Shown piece after piece: positions 47,552-58,274 of a stretch of DNA of 64,000 bases (positions are counted from its first letter, which is position 1; each line of letters begins with the position of its first letter). The stretch is taken from NCBI GenBank assembly GCA_963844315.1, contig CAWJOC010000006.1, positions 1 through 64,000 of the forward strand. Direction: 5' to 3'. The translations under genes were made by a program, and so were the position numbers. Under the pieces are notes generated by a model. That model did not search any database. It saw nothing but the letters and a program-made list of their open reading frames with translations, and had not been told where the DNA came from. The stretch is from CAWAVN01 sp963844315. Lineage in GTDB: Bacteria; Planctomycetota; Planctomycetia; Planctomycetales; Planctomycetaceae.

Positions 47552-50475
47552 ATGTTCGCTAACTCTTCGCGCTCATTTTCGCTCGCGATCAGAGTGTTGC
47601 TCGGACTCTCCTTCACGGGATGCGGGCCGTGGCAAGTCGACCCAGCGATGTTTCAGCCCGTCGAGAGTTCCGCAGAGGCTAGGAAACGGGACAGTGATCG
47701 CGACATAAACTTCGGGCATCCCAGTTCGTTGCCGCTGCCGAGCACTCTGGATGTCAATGCGTTTGAATCCGAACTGTTTGGGTTTCTGAAAGATCGCCAA
47801 TACGTCGAACTCGGTTGGAAGGCGACAAGACCGTTCGCGATACCGGACCCTATTTGAACGGCGTTTACTATGGGACTCATCCGGCGGTCCGCGTGTTCTA
47901 TTCGCCGGGCATCATGCGCTGGTTAGTCGAAGGCCGAAAAGGACCGATTCCCGATGGCGAAATGGTCATCAAGGAGCAGTATTCGCCGCCCGCAATTCAG
48001 CATAAGCACAAGACGGAAGAGCAGCTTCGCGAATCCCTGGAATCGTGGACGGTGATGGTCAAGGATTCCAGCGGTTCGCACGATGGCTGGTTCTGGAGCA
48101 ATCCTGGAGCCGATGCCAAGCCCTTCGATTACCACGCCAAAAATGCGGAACCTTATTCCGGCTTTGGAATGTACTGCATCAGGTGTCACGCCTCGACGCA
48201 ATCCCCGGATGCCGCCGCGCCCGATGATCCGCGAAATGAATACCTCTTTATCTCGCTCAGAAACATCGAAGGCTTCCCCGGCGAGCCGATCCTGTTTCGC
48301 GTAGATGACTCCTGGCGTGAGCCAAAAGACGCCAAAGCCGAGGTCAGCGAGGAAGATCCCGACGCGGAAACCAAGAACCCGGCGGAACCGAATCGCGAGT
48401 TCCTGGCCTTGTACAATTCCATTTCCGCATCTGCTGCGTCGGAAGTCGCCCCTTTGACGGCGTCGAGCTATGATTCCGTCCCGGCCAAAAAGGGGGATCA
48501 TGACTTTACCACGTCTAACCAGTGCATGAGTTGTCATGCGGGACTGACTGGTCCATTAGGTCCGGTCGGCTTTGTGCATCGGGGCGAGGGCAAAGCCTAC
48601 GGCGACCCTGGGCTCAATATCTCGCCTTATGGCGAATGGCAATGGACCCCGATGGGTCTGGCGGGCCGAGACCCCGTGTTCCATGCCCAACTGGAAATGG
48701 AAGAGGCCCTGATTCGCGAGCAATTCGGCAGCGGTCCCGAGGCGGCGGAGCTTTCGCAAACCCTGGTCGATACCTGCCTGCGCTGCCACGGCGCGATGGG
48801 GCATCGGCACGTTCATCAAACCGGCGGCGAGCACGCCAGACTGTCGATGGCCGATTTGCACTCCAAGACCGATGCCGGGGCCTTGGCCCGGGAAGGCATC
48901 AGTTGCATGATCTGTCATCGCATGCAGCCTCCTCCTCAGGATCCAGACGATGAAAGACCTTACCTCCAGCATTTTCTCGAAACCGCAACGACGGGGAACC
49001 TGCATTTGGGGCCGCCGGGCGAGATCTATGGGCCTTACAAGAACGAGGAAATCGCTCCCTATGCGATGCACCACGCCTTGGGCATGAAACCTGTGCATAG
49101 CGAGTACATCAAGCAATCGAGCTTGTGCGGAACCTGCCATACCGTCTCGCTCCCCGCAATCGATCATCCCTTGGGAGCGGAAGAGATCACAGGCGAGCAA
49201 AGCGAACTGCAAAAGGCGGAAAGCGTCCCTTTGTTTCGCAAGTTCCATCACCACATCGAGCAGGCGACCTATTTGGAGTGGCTCAATAGCCGTTTCAATA
49301 ATGAAACCGACCCGTCCAATACTTCGGGCCAATCCTGTCAAGATTGCCACATGTCCGACCAGACGTTCGCGGATGAAGTCGGTGCCAAGGCCGGCCCGAT
49401 CACAAATAAGATCGCGGCCATTCACGATGACACGTATCCGGAAGCCGAGAATCTTGTCAGCCATAATCAACTCAATGTCCGCATGCGCGAGAAGTACCGC
49501 CGGCACAATTTCGCGGGCCTCAATGCGTGGCTCGTCGAGTTTTTCAACCAAGAGCACCAGGTGCTTGGCGTCAAGAAGACGGACTACATGACCGGTTCGG
49601 ACCAAGGCGCGGAGCAAGCCTTGGCGAACATCGTGCGGACGGCAGCGCATCAAACCGCGAAGGTCCAACTGGCCGCGAAACACATCGCCTTCGGCGGTCA
49701 AAATGTCATCGAAGCCGACGTGCGGGTAACCAACCTGGCGGGGCATCGGTTTCCCACGGGCGTCGCGTTCCGCCGGGCTTTTCTCGAATTGTCCGTGATC
49801 GAATCCATGAGCGACGGGAGCGAAAAACTTCTCTGGTCCTCCGGCAGGACCAATGCCCTGGGCGTGATCGTCGACCGGGAGAACCAACCCTTGGCCAGCG
49901 AGTTTTTTACGGAATCGGACGGCACACAGGCTTATCAGCCGCACCATCGGACGATTGAGCAGGAGGATCAGGTGCAGATCTATGAAACCTTGGTGCGAGA
50001 CAGCACGGGGAAAATCACGACGAGCTTTGTCCGCGGATGCGAGACGCTCAAGGACAACCGCCTCTTGCCCCAAGGCTGGACCGAGCAGGGTCAGGGCGGA
50101 GGATTGGAAGGGGCGTACTTAAAGGCGACGCATCCCGGTCCTGGAGTCTCGGAAGATGCGGACTTCATCGGCGGCAGCGATGTGACGCATTACCGCATCC
50201 AGGTTCCGCCGGAAATTGACGCTGACCGGATCTCCGTCAAGGCCAGCCTCTACTATCAAGCCCTGCCGCCTTACTATCTGCAAAACCTCTATGCCACCGC
50301 CCCCAATGGCCAGGCGACGAAGCGGCTCTACGCCATCGCCAGCCGATTGAATCTCAAGAACTCGCCCATCGCGGATTGGAAACTCAAGATCGCCAGCGAT
50401 AGCGTCCACCTCAATCCGCTGACCGGCCAGAGAAGCACCTGTGTTAATTCTTCCTTTGACTCTATCGGAAAGTAG
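47552..50475 (+). CDS. Six-heme c-type cytochrome lipoprotein
   Basis: About 974 residues with one frame change near 47815. The N-terminal signal has a lipobox (LLGLSFTGCGPW), so it is lipid-anchored outside the cytoplasmic membrane. Six CxxCH heme motifs are seen in order: CIRCH, CMSCH, CLRCH, CMICH, CGTCH and CQDCH. The C-terminal half (QNVIEADVRVTNLAGHRFPT, GVAFRRAFLELSV) is beta-rich, as in extracellular-type multiheme cytochromes of this class. It probably transfers electrons to or from an external partner; none is encoded nearby. Planctomycetes carry several such proteins of unknown role. Its stop overlaps or abuts the egtD region. Confidence 0.88.
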
Positions 50476-50482
50476 GAGACCT

Positions 50483-51453
50483 GTGACTCGGACTCTCGAA
50501 CGCTCCTCCGGGGCGATGACCAGACATCAAGAATTTCTGAAGGATGTTCTCACCGGATTGGGGCGGGCGCGGAAACGGCTCTCGTGCCGCTTCTTCTATG
50601 ATGAGCGAGGTTCCAAGTTGTTCGATCAGATTTGCGAGCTGGAGGAATACTACCTCACGCGCACCGAGACGGCGATCATGGAGAATTCTGCCAGGGACAT
50701 GGCGGAACAAATCGGCACGGGCGTCCGGCTTGTGGAATTCGGCAGCGGCAGCAGTCGGAAAACCCGCATCCTGTTGGACCGTCTCATTGACCCTGCCGCT
50801 TATGTTCCCGTGGACATTTCCTTTGAGCATTTGCACAACACGGCGGAAGCCCTGGCGAAAGACTATCCGCACTTGGAAGTTTTGCCCGTGTGCGCAGGAT
50901 TTCTGCCGGGATATTGTTCTGCCCTTGCCACGGCGGAAAGTCTCTCACACGGCGGTCTATTTTCCCGGGTTCCACGATTGGAAATTTTCCGCCCCGCAAG
51001 GCCAGCGAACTCTTGCGGCGGATCGCGGCGCTTTGCGGCAACCCTGGGGGCCTTCTGATCGGCGTGGATTTGAAGAAAGACGTGTCCCGTCTCGAACAAG
51101 CCTACAACGATTCCCAAGGCGTGACGGCCGAGTTCAATTTGAATCTGCTAAGGCGGATGCAGCGGGACTTGGATGCGGAACTCAACGAGGAGGCGTTCGA
51201 GCATTTTGCGTTTTATAATGCCGAAGCCGGGCGCGTGGAGATTTTCATTCGCAGCCTGGAGGAGCAGACCATCCAGGTGGCGGGCGAGGTGTTTCCGCTC
51301 GATGCCGGGGAGTTGATCCATACCGAAAATTCCCACAAATACACCGTCGAGGAATTCGCCAGGGTGGCAAGCCGCGCGGGACTCCGGCTGCGAAGAACCT
51401 GGACCGATCCCAAACAGGATTTCGCGGTGCTGTATTTCGGCGTCAGGGAATAA
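50483..51453 (+). CDS. egtD: L-histidine N(alpha)-methyltransferase EgtD
   Basis: About 323 residues with one frame change near 50930. The start is the GTG at 50483 after aggag. Family features: SCRFFYDERGSKLFDQICEL, EEYYLTRTETAIMENSA, then the SAM-binding motif LVEFGSGSSRKTRILLD, FPGSTIGNFPP (in the shifted frame), and GGLLIGVDLKKDVSRLEQAY. It makes hercynine from histidine with three methyl transfers, the first step of ergothioneine synthesis. It follows the cytochrome gene by seven bases and converges with egtB. Confidence 0.93.
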
Positions 51454-51488
51454 GAACGCCCAACAAAACTTCGATTCCCGATTTGAAG

Positions 51489-51547
51489 GTGGCACAGACA
51501 TTCCTGTCTGTGCGGGTCAACGGCACAGACAGGAATGTCTGTGCCAC
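51489..51547. terminator. Perfect 25-bp inverted repeat between egtD and egtB
   Basis: Arms 51489-51513 (gtggcacagacattcctgtc on) and 51523-51547 pair perfectly around a 9-base loop. It lies between two convergent genes and should stop transcription from both. The motif belongs to the gtgccac family; a half-copy is at 7211-7242. Confidence 0.85.
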
Positions 51548-51563
51548 TATCTGAATCGACCAT

Positions 51564-52847
51564 TCAACGCGCCAGTCGAATGCCGCTGAATTGCCAGCGC
51601 GTTTCCGGCGGAAAGAAATTCCGGTACGTGGTGCGAACGTGCCCCGAAGGCGTGGCGCAGGAACCGCCCCGCAGCACGAATTGATTGCACATGAATTTCC
51701 CGTTGTATTCTCCGATGGCCCCTTGAGGGGGAGCATAGCCTGGATAGCCCACATACGGGCTGGCAGTCCACTCCCAGACGTTTCCAAACAAATGATCCAG
51801 TGGAGCCGATGTTGAAACGGGACAGGGATGCACCGCATGCCCGCTCTCGATGAGTCCATCGGCGAAATGCCCGGAAATGGATTGCCTCGCGGCTGCGGCT
51901 TCCCACTCAAATTCCGTGGGCAATCGCATCCCAGCCCAACGGGCGAAGGCATCGGCTTCGAAATAGCTGACGTGGCAGACGGGGAAGTCGAGCGGCACGG
52001 GCTGTAAGCCGTTTAATGTGAAATGAAACCATTCGTTCTCGATCTCTTGCCAGTAGAGCGGAGCCTGCCAGCGATGCGCGGTGACGTGGTTCCATCCCAA
52101 AGACAGCCAGAGTTCGGGCCGGGCGTAACCGCCTGATCGCATGAATTCCAGAAACTCGCCATTCGTGACAAGCCCCGTCTTCAATGCGAAGGCCCCCAGG
52201 AGAACCCGGTGGCGAGGCAATTCATTGTCGAAGGCGAAACCCGGACCCGGATGGCCAATCTCGTAAATGTCCTCCCCAAACGAACACTCCGCACTCGTAG
52301 GGCGCCCCGGCTCGGCGGACCACAAGGCCTCCCGACGGTAAGCCGGGAACAACGGATTGATAGACAACACGTGCTTGATGTCGGTCAACATCAACTCTTG
52401 GTGCTGCTGTTCATGGTGCAGCCCCAGTTCAATCACTGTAAGTTGCTCAGGCGGCAATTCATCCGACAAGAGTTCCAGCATGCACTCATCCACGTGCGCC
52501 CGATAACCGCGAATCTCCGTGAGCGTCGGGCGCGAGAGCAAGCCCCTTTGAGCGCGGGGGAATTGCTCGCCCACCGAGTTGTAATAGGAATTGAACAGCA
52601 CCGCGAACTGCTCGTGGAACGGGCGGTAATCCGGGCGTTGCTTGAGGACAAAGGTTTCAAAAAACCATGTGGTGTGCGCGAAATGCCAGCGGGTGGGGCT
52701 GACATCGGGCATCGACTGGATCACGCAGTCTTCGGGGGTCAAAGTTTCGATAATCCGTTTGGAAAACTGCCGGACCTGTTGATACAGAGTGCGAAGCGCT
52801 GCCGCAGAACGCTCCGGCGTAGTTCCTATCCAAGTTGCTTTCGCCAT
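51564..52847 (-). CDS. egtB: Hercynine oxygenase-type sulfoxide synthase EgtB
   Basis: 427 residues, intact. I choose the ATG at 52847 after aaaggaaacc. The DinB-like N-terminal domain carries the iron-binding His motif: RWHFAHTTWFFETFVL, and HHEQQHQELMLTDIKHVL. The FGE-sulfatase domain follows: LPRHRVLLGAFALKTGLVTN, MRLPTEFEWEAAAARQ, FGNVWEWTASPYVGYPGY, and FVLRGGSCATPSGHVRTTYR. EgtB joins hercynine to cysteine or gamma-glutamylcysteine. The glutamyl hydrolase EgtC and lyase EgtE are not in the window. Confidence 0.95.
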   Translation of the reverse strand: MAKATWIGTTPERSAAALRTLYQQVRQFSKRIIETLTPEDCVIQSMPDVSPTRWHFAHTTWFFETFVLKQRPDYRPFHEQFAVLFNSYYNSVGEQFPRAQRGLLSRPTLTEIRGYRAHVDECMLELLSDELPPEQLTVIELGLHHEQQHQELMLTDIKHVLSINPLFPAYRREALWSAEPGRPTSAECSFGEDIYEIGHPGPGFAFDNELPRHRVLLGAFALKTGLVTNGEFLEFMRSGGYARPELWLSLGWNHVTAHRWQAPLYWQEIENEWFHFTLNGLQPVPLDFPVCHVSYFEADAFARWAGMRLPTEFEWEAAAARQSISGHFADGLIESGHAVHPCPVSTSAPLDHLFGNVWEWTASPYVGYPGYAPPQGAIGEYNGKFMCNQFVLRGGSCATPSGHVRTTYRNFFPPETRWQFSGIRLAR

Positions 52848-53036
52848 CAGGTTTCCTTTGGTGGGCAGAGTTGTTCTCATCACGCATTCGAAGCTTTGGC
52901 ATTCGTGCGTCACCCTTTGCATTCTCCGCCTCGCTGGGCCAGCGTTCAACCCCAATCCCGTAGCCCTGGTGTTTGTCTCACGTAAGACGGTGGAAAATGC
53001 TCATTCACTCAAGATCGCGTGGAACTGAAAAGAAAG

Positions 53037-53801
53037 TCAGGCCTGGGAATTTCCATGGGATTGCCGCAAAGCGGCCACTCGAAAAAGTTGCTCTCGTCCG
53101 ATTGATCCATCGTGCAAAGCCGAGGAGATTAGCACGCCATCGATTCCGAACGATTCTAATTCCACAAGATCTTCCATGTGCCGAATGCCTCCGCCGGTAA
53201 TGACCGCGACATGGGGAAACTCGCGCTTGATTTTCAGGCACAGAGGCAACGTCGAAATGCCTCCACCAACGCCCACTTGAGCCAAATCCAGAACGATCAA
53301 CTTTTTGGCGCCCGCTGCAATTGCTTCCTGGGCGATGTCCCAAGGCGAGGAGCCTTGCCAATCCTTCAATTCGCCCATTGGCAAGCCTGCTTTCAGATCC
53401 AAGCTGAATACGATGCGCTGCGGTCCGAACTGTTGGCAGAGATGATGCAAGCTTTGAGGTCCCTTGAGCGTTTCCAGGCCCGCGATGAATGTGACCTTTT
53501 GCGAGACAAGCGGATGGGGTACATCCGATGCCGTGCGAAGTCCGCAATCGAGCCAAAGTCCCGGAAAGGCTTCCGCGAGATTGTGAAGCAGGGACAATTG
53601 CGGCTCTTGAAATTGGATGGCATCCAAGTCCGCGACGTAGAATTGGGATAGCCCCAACTGGTTTTGGAAGGCTTCGGCGACTTGGAGCGGCTCGCAGGAA
53701 GTCGTCAAAGCACTTTGAATCGGTCGATACGTTTCCCGCCGCCCCGCGATGCCTCGGACCACCTGGCCTTTCATCAAATCCAATACGGGAAGAACCTGCA
53801 C
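53037..53801 (-). CDS. HisA/HisF-related TIM-barrel protein
   Basis: 254 residues, intact, starting at a GTG (53801). The barrel has HisA-like features: VLPVLDLMKGQVVRGIAG, FYVADLDAIQ, WLDCGLRTASD, VFSLDLKAGLPM, VLDLAQVGVGGG, AVITGGGIRHMEDL, and GVLISSALHDGSIG. It lacks full similarity to true HisA and fits the HisA-like family (COG1411 type) found in methanogens and in bacteria with tetrahydromethanopterin-linked C1 genes. A histidine-pathway role is unlikely because no other his gene is near. The C1-cofactor role is inference. Confidence 0.75.
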   Translation of the reverse strand: MQVLPVLDLMKGQVVRGIAGRRETYRPIQSALTTSCEPLQVAEAFQNQLGLSQFYVADLDAIQFQEPQLSLLHNLAEAFPGLWLDCGLRTASDVPHPLVSQKVTFIAGLETLKGPQSLHHLCQQFGPQRIVFSLDLKAGLPMGELKDWQGSSPWDIAQEAIAAGAKKLIVLDLAQVGVGGGISTLPLCLKIKREFPHVAVITGGGIRHMEDLVELESFGIDGVLISSALHDGSIGREQLFRVAALRQSHGNSQA

Positions 53802-53902
53802 GCTGCCAATACCTTTCTTATGGAGTATGATGGGCTTTGGTGAAATTGGTTCACCGGCCCAGGTTAGAATTCCTTTTTCCGAAACGCAATTCCCCGTTGT
53901 CC

Positions 53903-54919
53903 ATGATGAATCCTGTTGACCCCTCTCCTTCGATGAATGAGCCTTCGCAAGTTTTGGTGATTGTTCCTAAGCCGCCGTTTTGGAAACGGTCGGTGCGGTT
54001 TCTGGCGGTGCGGGTGATGATTTATTATGCCTTGATTTGCGTGGTCGTGATGTGTATACAGCGGCACTTGATCTATCATCCCGAGCGCCACATTGCCCAT
54101 CACTTCCTCCGAGTCGCCGTTGTCGGCAGGATGCCTGCACGATTTTACGTTTGAGACCGAAGATGGCCTGACCCTGCATGGATGGCACGTGCTCAGGGCA
54201 GGGGCTGCGCTGCGACAAACCAGAGGAGACGCAACAGATCTTGGCGGATGGCCATTGGCTGGTGCTGTTCTTCCACGGCAACGCGGGCGATCGGCGGGGA
54301 CGAGTGGATTATTGCCAGGTTTTCAATGGGGCCAGGGCGGACGTGTTCGTGATTGACTACCGGGGCTATGCCGACAATCCCGGCTCGCCGAACGAAACGG
54401 GGCTATTGAAAGATGCCCGGGCGCTTTGGAAATACGCCACGGAAACTTGCAACGTGGACGCGAGCCGCATTGTGCTCTTCGGCGAATCCTTGGGCGGAGG
54501 CGTGGCGGTCGGGTTGGCTCATGAAGTCTGCGCGGCCGGCACGCCGCCCGCCGGTCTGATTGTGCGGTCCACGTTCTCTTCGCTCACCGATGCCGTGGCG
54601 CATCCATTATCCCTGGCTGCCGGTGCGGCTCTTGCTTTGGGATCGTTTTCCGTCGGAGGACCTGATCAGGGAAGTCACTTGTCCGGTGCTGGTCCTGCAC
54701 GGAACCAAGGACAATATCGTGCCCTATGAATTGGGCCAGCGTTTGTTCGAGGCTGCCCCGCCATTCGCTGCCAACCACATGCCCAAGCGGTTTGTCTCAT
54801 TGGAGGGAGCCGACCATAATGGTTTGCTCATCAGCCACGAGCGCGAATTTACCGCAGCCATCGAGCAGTTTCTGGCGGCGTTATCCAAGCCCAGTCCAGC
54901 CGGGCCATTCCCCGAATGA
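53903..54919 (+). CDS. Membrane-anchored alpha/beta hydrolase
   Basis: About 338 residues with frame changes near 54090, 54215 and 54610. An N-terminal membrane segment (FLAVRVMIYYALICVVVM) precedes the hydrolase: LHDFTFETEDGLTLHGW, WLVLFFHGNAGDRRGRV with the oxyanion HGN, nucleophile elbow IVLFGESLGGGVAVGL, acid in LVLHGTKDNIVPYELG, and His in LEGADHNGLL. This is the BEM46/ABHD13-like group, tethered to the membrane and facing one side. The substrate is not known. Confidence 0.85.
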
Positions 54920-54943
54920 ACGCAGAAGTCTACGGGGACGCGG

Positions 54944-57754
54944 TCACACCGTTTTCGCTTTCACGTCCGCAAACAGGTTTTCCAGGATTTCTCTTTCGAC
55001 GGGCTTCACGAGATGATGATCAAAGCCTGCCTCCCGCGAGCGGGTTTTGTCTTCCTCTTGGCCCCACCCCGTCAGCGCGACGATGAACATCCCTTGTCCC
55101 CAGGAATGCTCTCGGATGCGGCGGCAGGCGTCGTAGCCGTTGAGTTTCGGCATGCCGAGATCCAGAAGGATCACGTCGGGACGAAATACTTCCGCGGCTT
55201 TAACTCCTTCCAGACCATCGTGGGCGATGCGAGTTTCGTGGCCCAGCATTTTGAGCAACATGCCTAGGAGCCTGGCCGCATCGACGTTGTCATCCACGAC
55301 CAGGATGCGATGCCGGCTGGCTTTCACGGGCTTCTGGTGTTTGTCGTTGCTTGGTTCCTCAGGCGCCGGTGCCGAGGCGACGGGAAGCCGGATGATAAAT
55401 TCGCTCCCCAGGCCAGGCCCCTCGCTATGGGCTTCCACGCGGCCTTGGTGCATCTCGACCAATTGCTTGACAATGCCGAGACCCACGCCCAATCCTCCTT
55501 GGCCTTTTTCCAAGGACCGGTCACCCTGAATGAACATGTCAAAAACTTTGGAAAGCAGATGCGCGGGGATCCCCTGGCCTTTGTCCTTCACTCGGATCAC
55601 GGCTTTGCCCCCCTCTCGCTTGAGCGAAAGCCAAATGGTGTTTCCCCTTTCGCTGTATTTGACGGCGTTATTCAAAAGATTGGACACGGCTTGAGCCAGC
55701 CGCATCTTGTCGCCATCCACGTAAACCGGTTCCTCCGGCAGGGTGAGGGACACTTCGTCGTCCTGCTCTTGGATCAATGGCCCGGAGGTTTCGACGCGGT
55801 TTTCAGCACCTCCGCCAGGTCGATCCGCTCCTTCTGCAATTCCAGCATGCCGCGGCTGATGCGGTTCACATCGAGCAAGTCATCCGTCAGCCGGACCAGG
55901 TGCTGCAATTGCTCTTCCATGGTGCCTCGGATCTGCTCAATCGCGGTCTGATCGTCTGGTGCGAGTTGCATGATCTCCAGCCCATGCCGGATCGGGGCCA
56001 AGGGATTGCGCAGCTCGTGGGCCAGCAAAGCGAGGAACTCGCTCTTGTAGCGGTCCTCCTCCTTCCGCGCTGTGATGTCGCGGGCGATCTTCGATGCCCC
56101 GATGATTTTGCCCTCGGCGTTTTTGATGGGGGAAATGCTGAGCGACACATCGACCCTTTTGCCGTCTTTGCGAATCCGCTGGGTTTCGAAATGCTCGAGG
56201 CGTTCTCCGCGCTTGATCCGTTCCATGATCTCCGGCAACTCGTTGGGGCTTTCCGGGGGAACCAATAACGAGAGCGGCTGGCCGATGATCTCCTCGGCGG
56301 TGTAGCCATAAAGCTGCTCCGCCCCGTGATTCCAACTCAGAATGATGCCCTCCAGGCTTTTGCTGATGATGGCATCGTCGGAAGACTCCACGATGGCCGC
56401 CAGGTGCAGACGAGTTTCGACGGCCTTGCGGGCCTCGGTCACATCCCGAAAGACCAGCACCACGCCGGCGATGTCCCCATCCTCGCCGCGAATCGGAGCG
56501 CCGGAATCATCGATGGGAATTTCCCTGCCGTCTTTGGCGATCAAAATCGTGTGGTTCGCCAGGCCCACCACGATGCCCTCCCTAAGAACCCTGCTGACGG
56601 GGTTTTCGACGAGCTTGCGCGTTTCCTCATGGACAATGTGGAAAACCTCGTCCAAAGGTTTCCCCGCTGCGTCCTCGGGTTCCCACCCCGTCAAAGCGAC
56701 GGCGACCGGATTCAGGAACGTGATGAGTCCTTCCTGATCGGTCACGATGACCGCATCGCCGATGCTATTGAGCGTGACGTGCAACTGCTGCCGTTGCCGA
56801 CTCTCTTCCTGATGCACCCGCTCGGCCTCCAACTTGTTGATCTCGGCGGCTTTGCGAGCCACTTCTTCTTTTAGCAAACGGCGCTCGTTTTCCTCGGCCT
56901 CCCGCCTTTGGGTCAAATCCCGCGTCACCTTGGCAAATCCCCGGAGCGTTCCGGCTTCATCCCTCAGGGCGGTAATGACGACATTTGCCCAGAACCGCGA
57001 TCCATCCTTGCGAATCCGCCAGCCTTCATCCTCGAACCGCCCGTCCGCCTTAGCCCGCTTGAGTTCCTCGCCCGGCCAATCCCTGTCGATGGCTTCCTGG
57101 GGATAAAAACAGGAGAAGTGCCGGCCGATAATCTCCTCCGCTCGGTAGCCTTTGATTCGCTCCGCCCCGGCGTTCCACGTGGCGACTCGGCCTTCGGAAT
57201 CCAGCATGAATATGGCGTAGTCTTCCACACTCTCGACCATGAGGCGGAACCGCTCCTCGCTCAGGCGAAGCTTTTCCTCGGCTTGTTTCCGATCCGTCAA
57301 ATCCCGAGTGATCTTGAGAAAGCCCCGGACCTCGCCCTGATCGTCCTTTAACGCCGTTATCACAATGTTGGCCCAGAACCGGGTTCCATCTTTGCGAATC
57401 CGCCAGCCTTCATCCTCGAAGTGCCCGGTGGCAGCGGCGACTTCCAACTCGTGCGCGGGCCAACCAACGGCCAGAGCTTCTTCCGGATAAAAGCAAGAGA
57501 AGTGCCGACCGATAATCTCCTCGGCCCGATAGCCTTTGATGGCTTCGGCCCCGGCGTTCCAAGACAGGATGTGTCCTTGGCGGTCGAGAAGAAAAATGGC
57601 GTAATCGCTCACGCCCGACACCAACTGCGTGAATTGCTCTTCGCTTTCCTTGAGGCCGCTTTCGGCGTGCTTCCGCCCGGCAATCGCGGCCTCGAGGGAT
57701 TGCTTCCGGCGCTTCCGACTTTGACCCCAGCAACCGATGAAAGAGCTTCCTCAT
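54944..57754 (-). CDS. Hybrid histidine kinase with four PAS domains and receiver
   Basis: About 936 residues with frame changes near 57725 and 55775. In order: a short N-terminal helix, PAS1 (SDYAIFLLDRQGHILSWNAG), PAS2 (EDYAIFMLDSEGRVATWNAG), a coiled linker, PAS3 (SIGDAVIVTDQEGLITFLNP), PAS4 (SDDAIISKSLEGIILSWNHG), HisKA with phospho-accepting His in LLAHELRNPLAPIRHGL, HATPase (LSNLLNNAVKYSERGN, GLGLGIVKQL-like text) and a C-terminal receiver with Asp in VILLDLGMPKLNGYD. PAS1 and PAS2 are near-duplicates. There is no membrane segment, so it senses a cytosolic signal. No separate output regulator is adjacent. Confidence 0.92.
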
Positions 57755-58039
57755 TATTTCCCCGTCATGCGCGTTGATCGAAATAGCGACTTCTCAAGGA
57801 CTGGACCGGCAACGACATTACGGGGTGTCGAAAACAGTCTTACGGAATGCTTGCACTTCAAGAGAGGCCCGTCGGCTCTATTTGCATCCTAAGAACGCGG
57901 CGGACGGCTTTCCAAATCCTACGGTGTTCGCTGGCAATCGGGATCCGGTTGGACCGTATCCATCACTTGCTGCTGTGAGAGGAATTAACACGATAAGTCC
58001 GGAATACGGAAAACGGTATCGAGGGATTCCGAAAAATGA

Positions 58040-58079
58040 TTAGGGGAAAAATCTGAGAGCCAGGACGCTCTTCCCCTAA
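58040..58079. repeat. Small inverted repeat ttaggggaa / ttcccctaa
   Basis: A 9-base stem with a 22-base loop in the 520-base gap between bpt and the hybrid kinase. With the repeat at 58125 it accounts for part of this gap; 57755-58040 shows no gene I can support. Confidence 0.4.
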
Positions 58080-58124
58080 AAAGCCAAACGGCATCGGGCG
58101 TGCTTTTGTCCACAAAGCGACCTC

Positions 58125-58251
58125 ATGAGTTTTGACAGACAACATTGGTAAGAAAGGGGTCAGGCACCATTTGCAATAGAAGGCTGGAGATTTGCAAACC
58201 GCCAAGCAAATGGTGCCTGACCCCTTACCCAACTTGTTTGTCAAAACTCAT
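58125..58251. repeat. 127-bp inverted repeat with ggggtcaggcaccatttgc arms
   Basis: Left arm 58125-58174 (atgagttttgacagacaaca ... caggcaccatttgc) pairs with the right arm 58206-58251 with a few bulges. The core aggggtcaggcaccattt is the type often mobilised by REP-associated tyrosine transposases; no such transposase gene is in the window. It ends 23 bases from the bpt stop and may act as its terminator. Confidence 0.75.
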
Positions 58252-58274
58252 TTGGTCGGATTGCGGAGAGGCTC

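Noticed and set aside
48556..50073. 505-codon open frame opposite the cytochrome gene
   Set aside because: Antisense to six clear heme motifs; no start signal or family.
57774..58043. 89-codon + strand frame in the gap before bpt
   Set aside because: No ribosome binding site and no domain; composition like the surrounding noncoding region.
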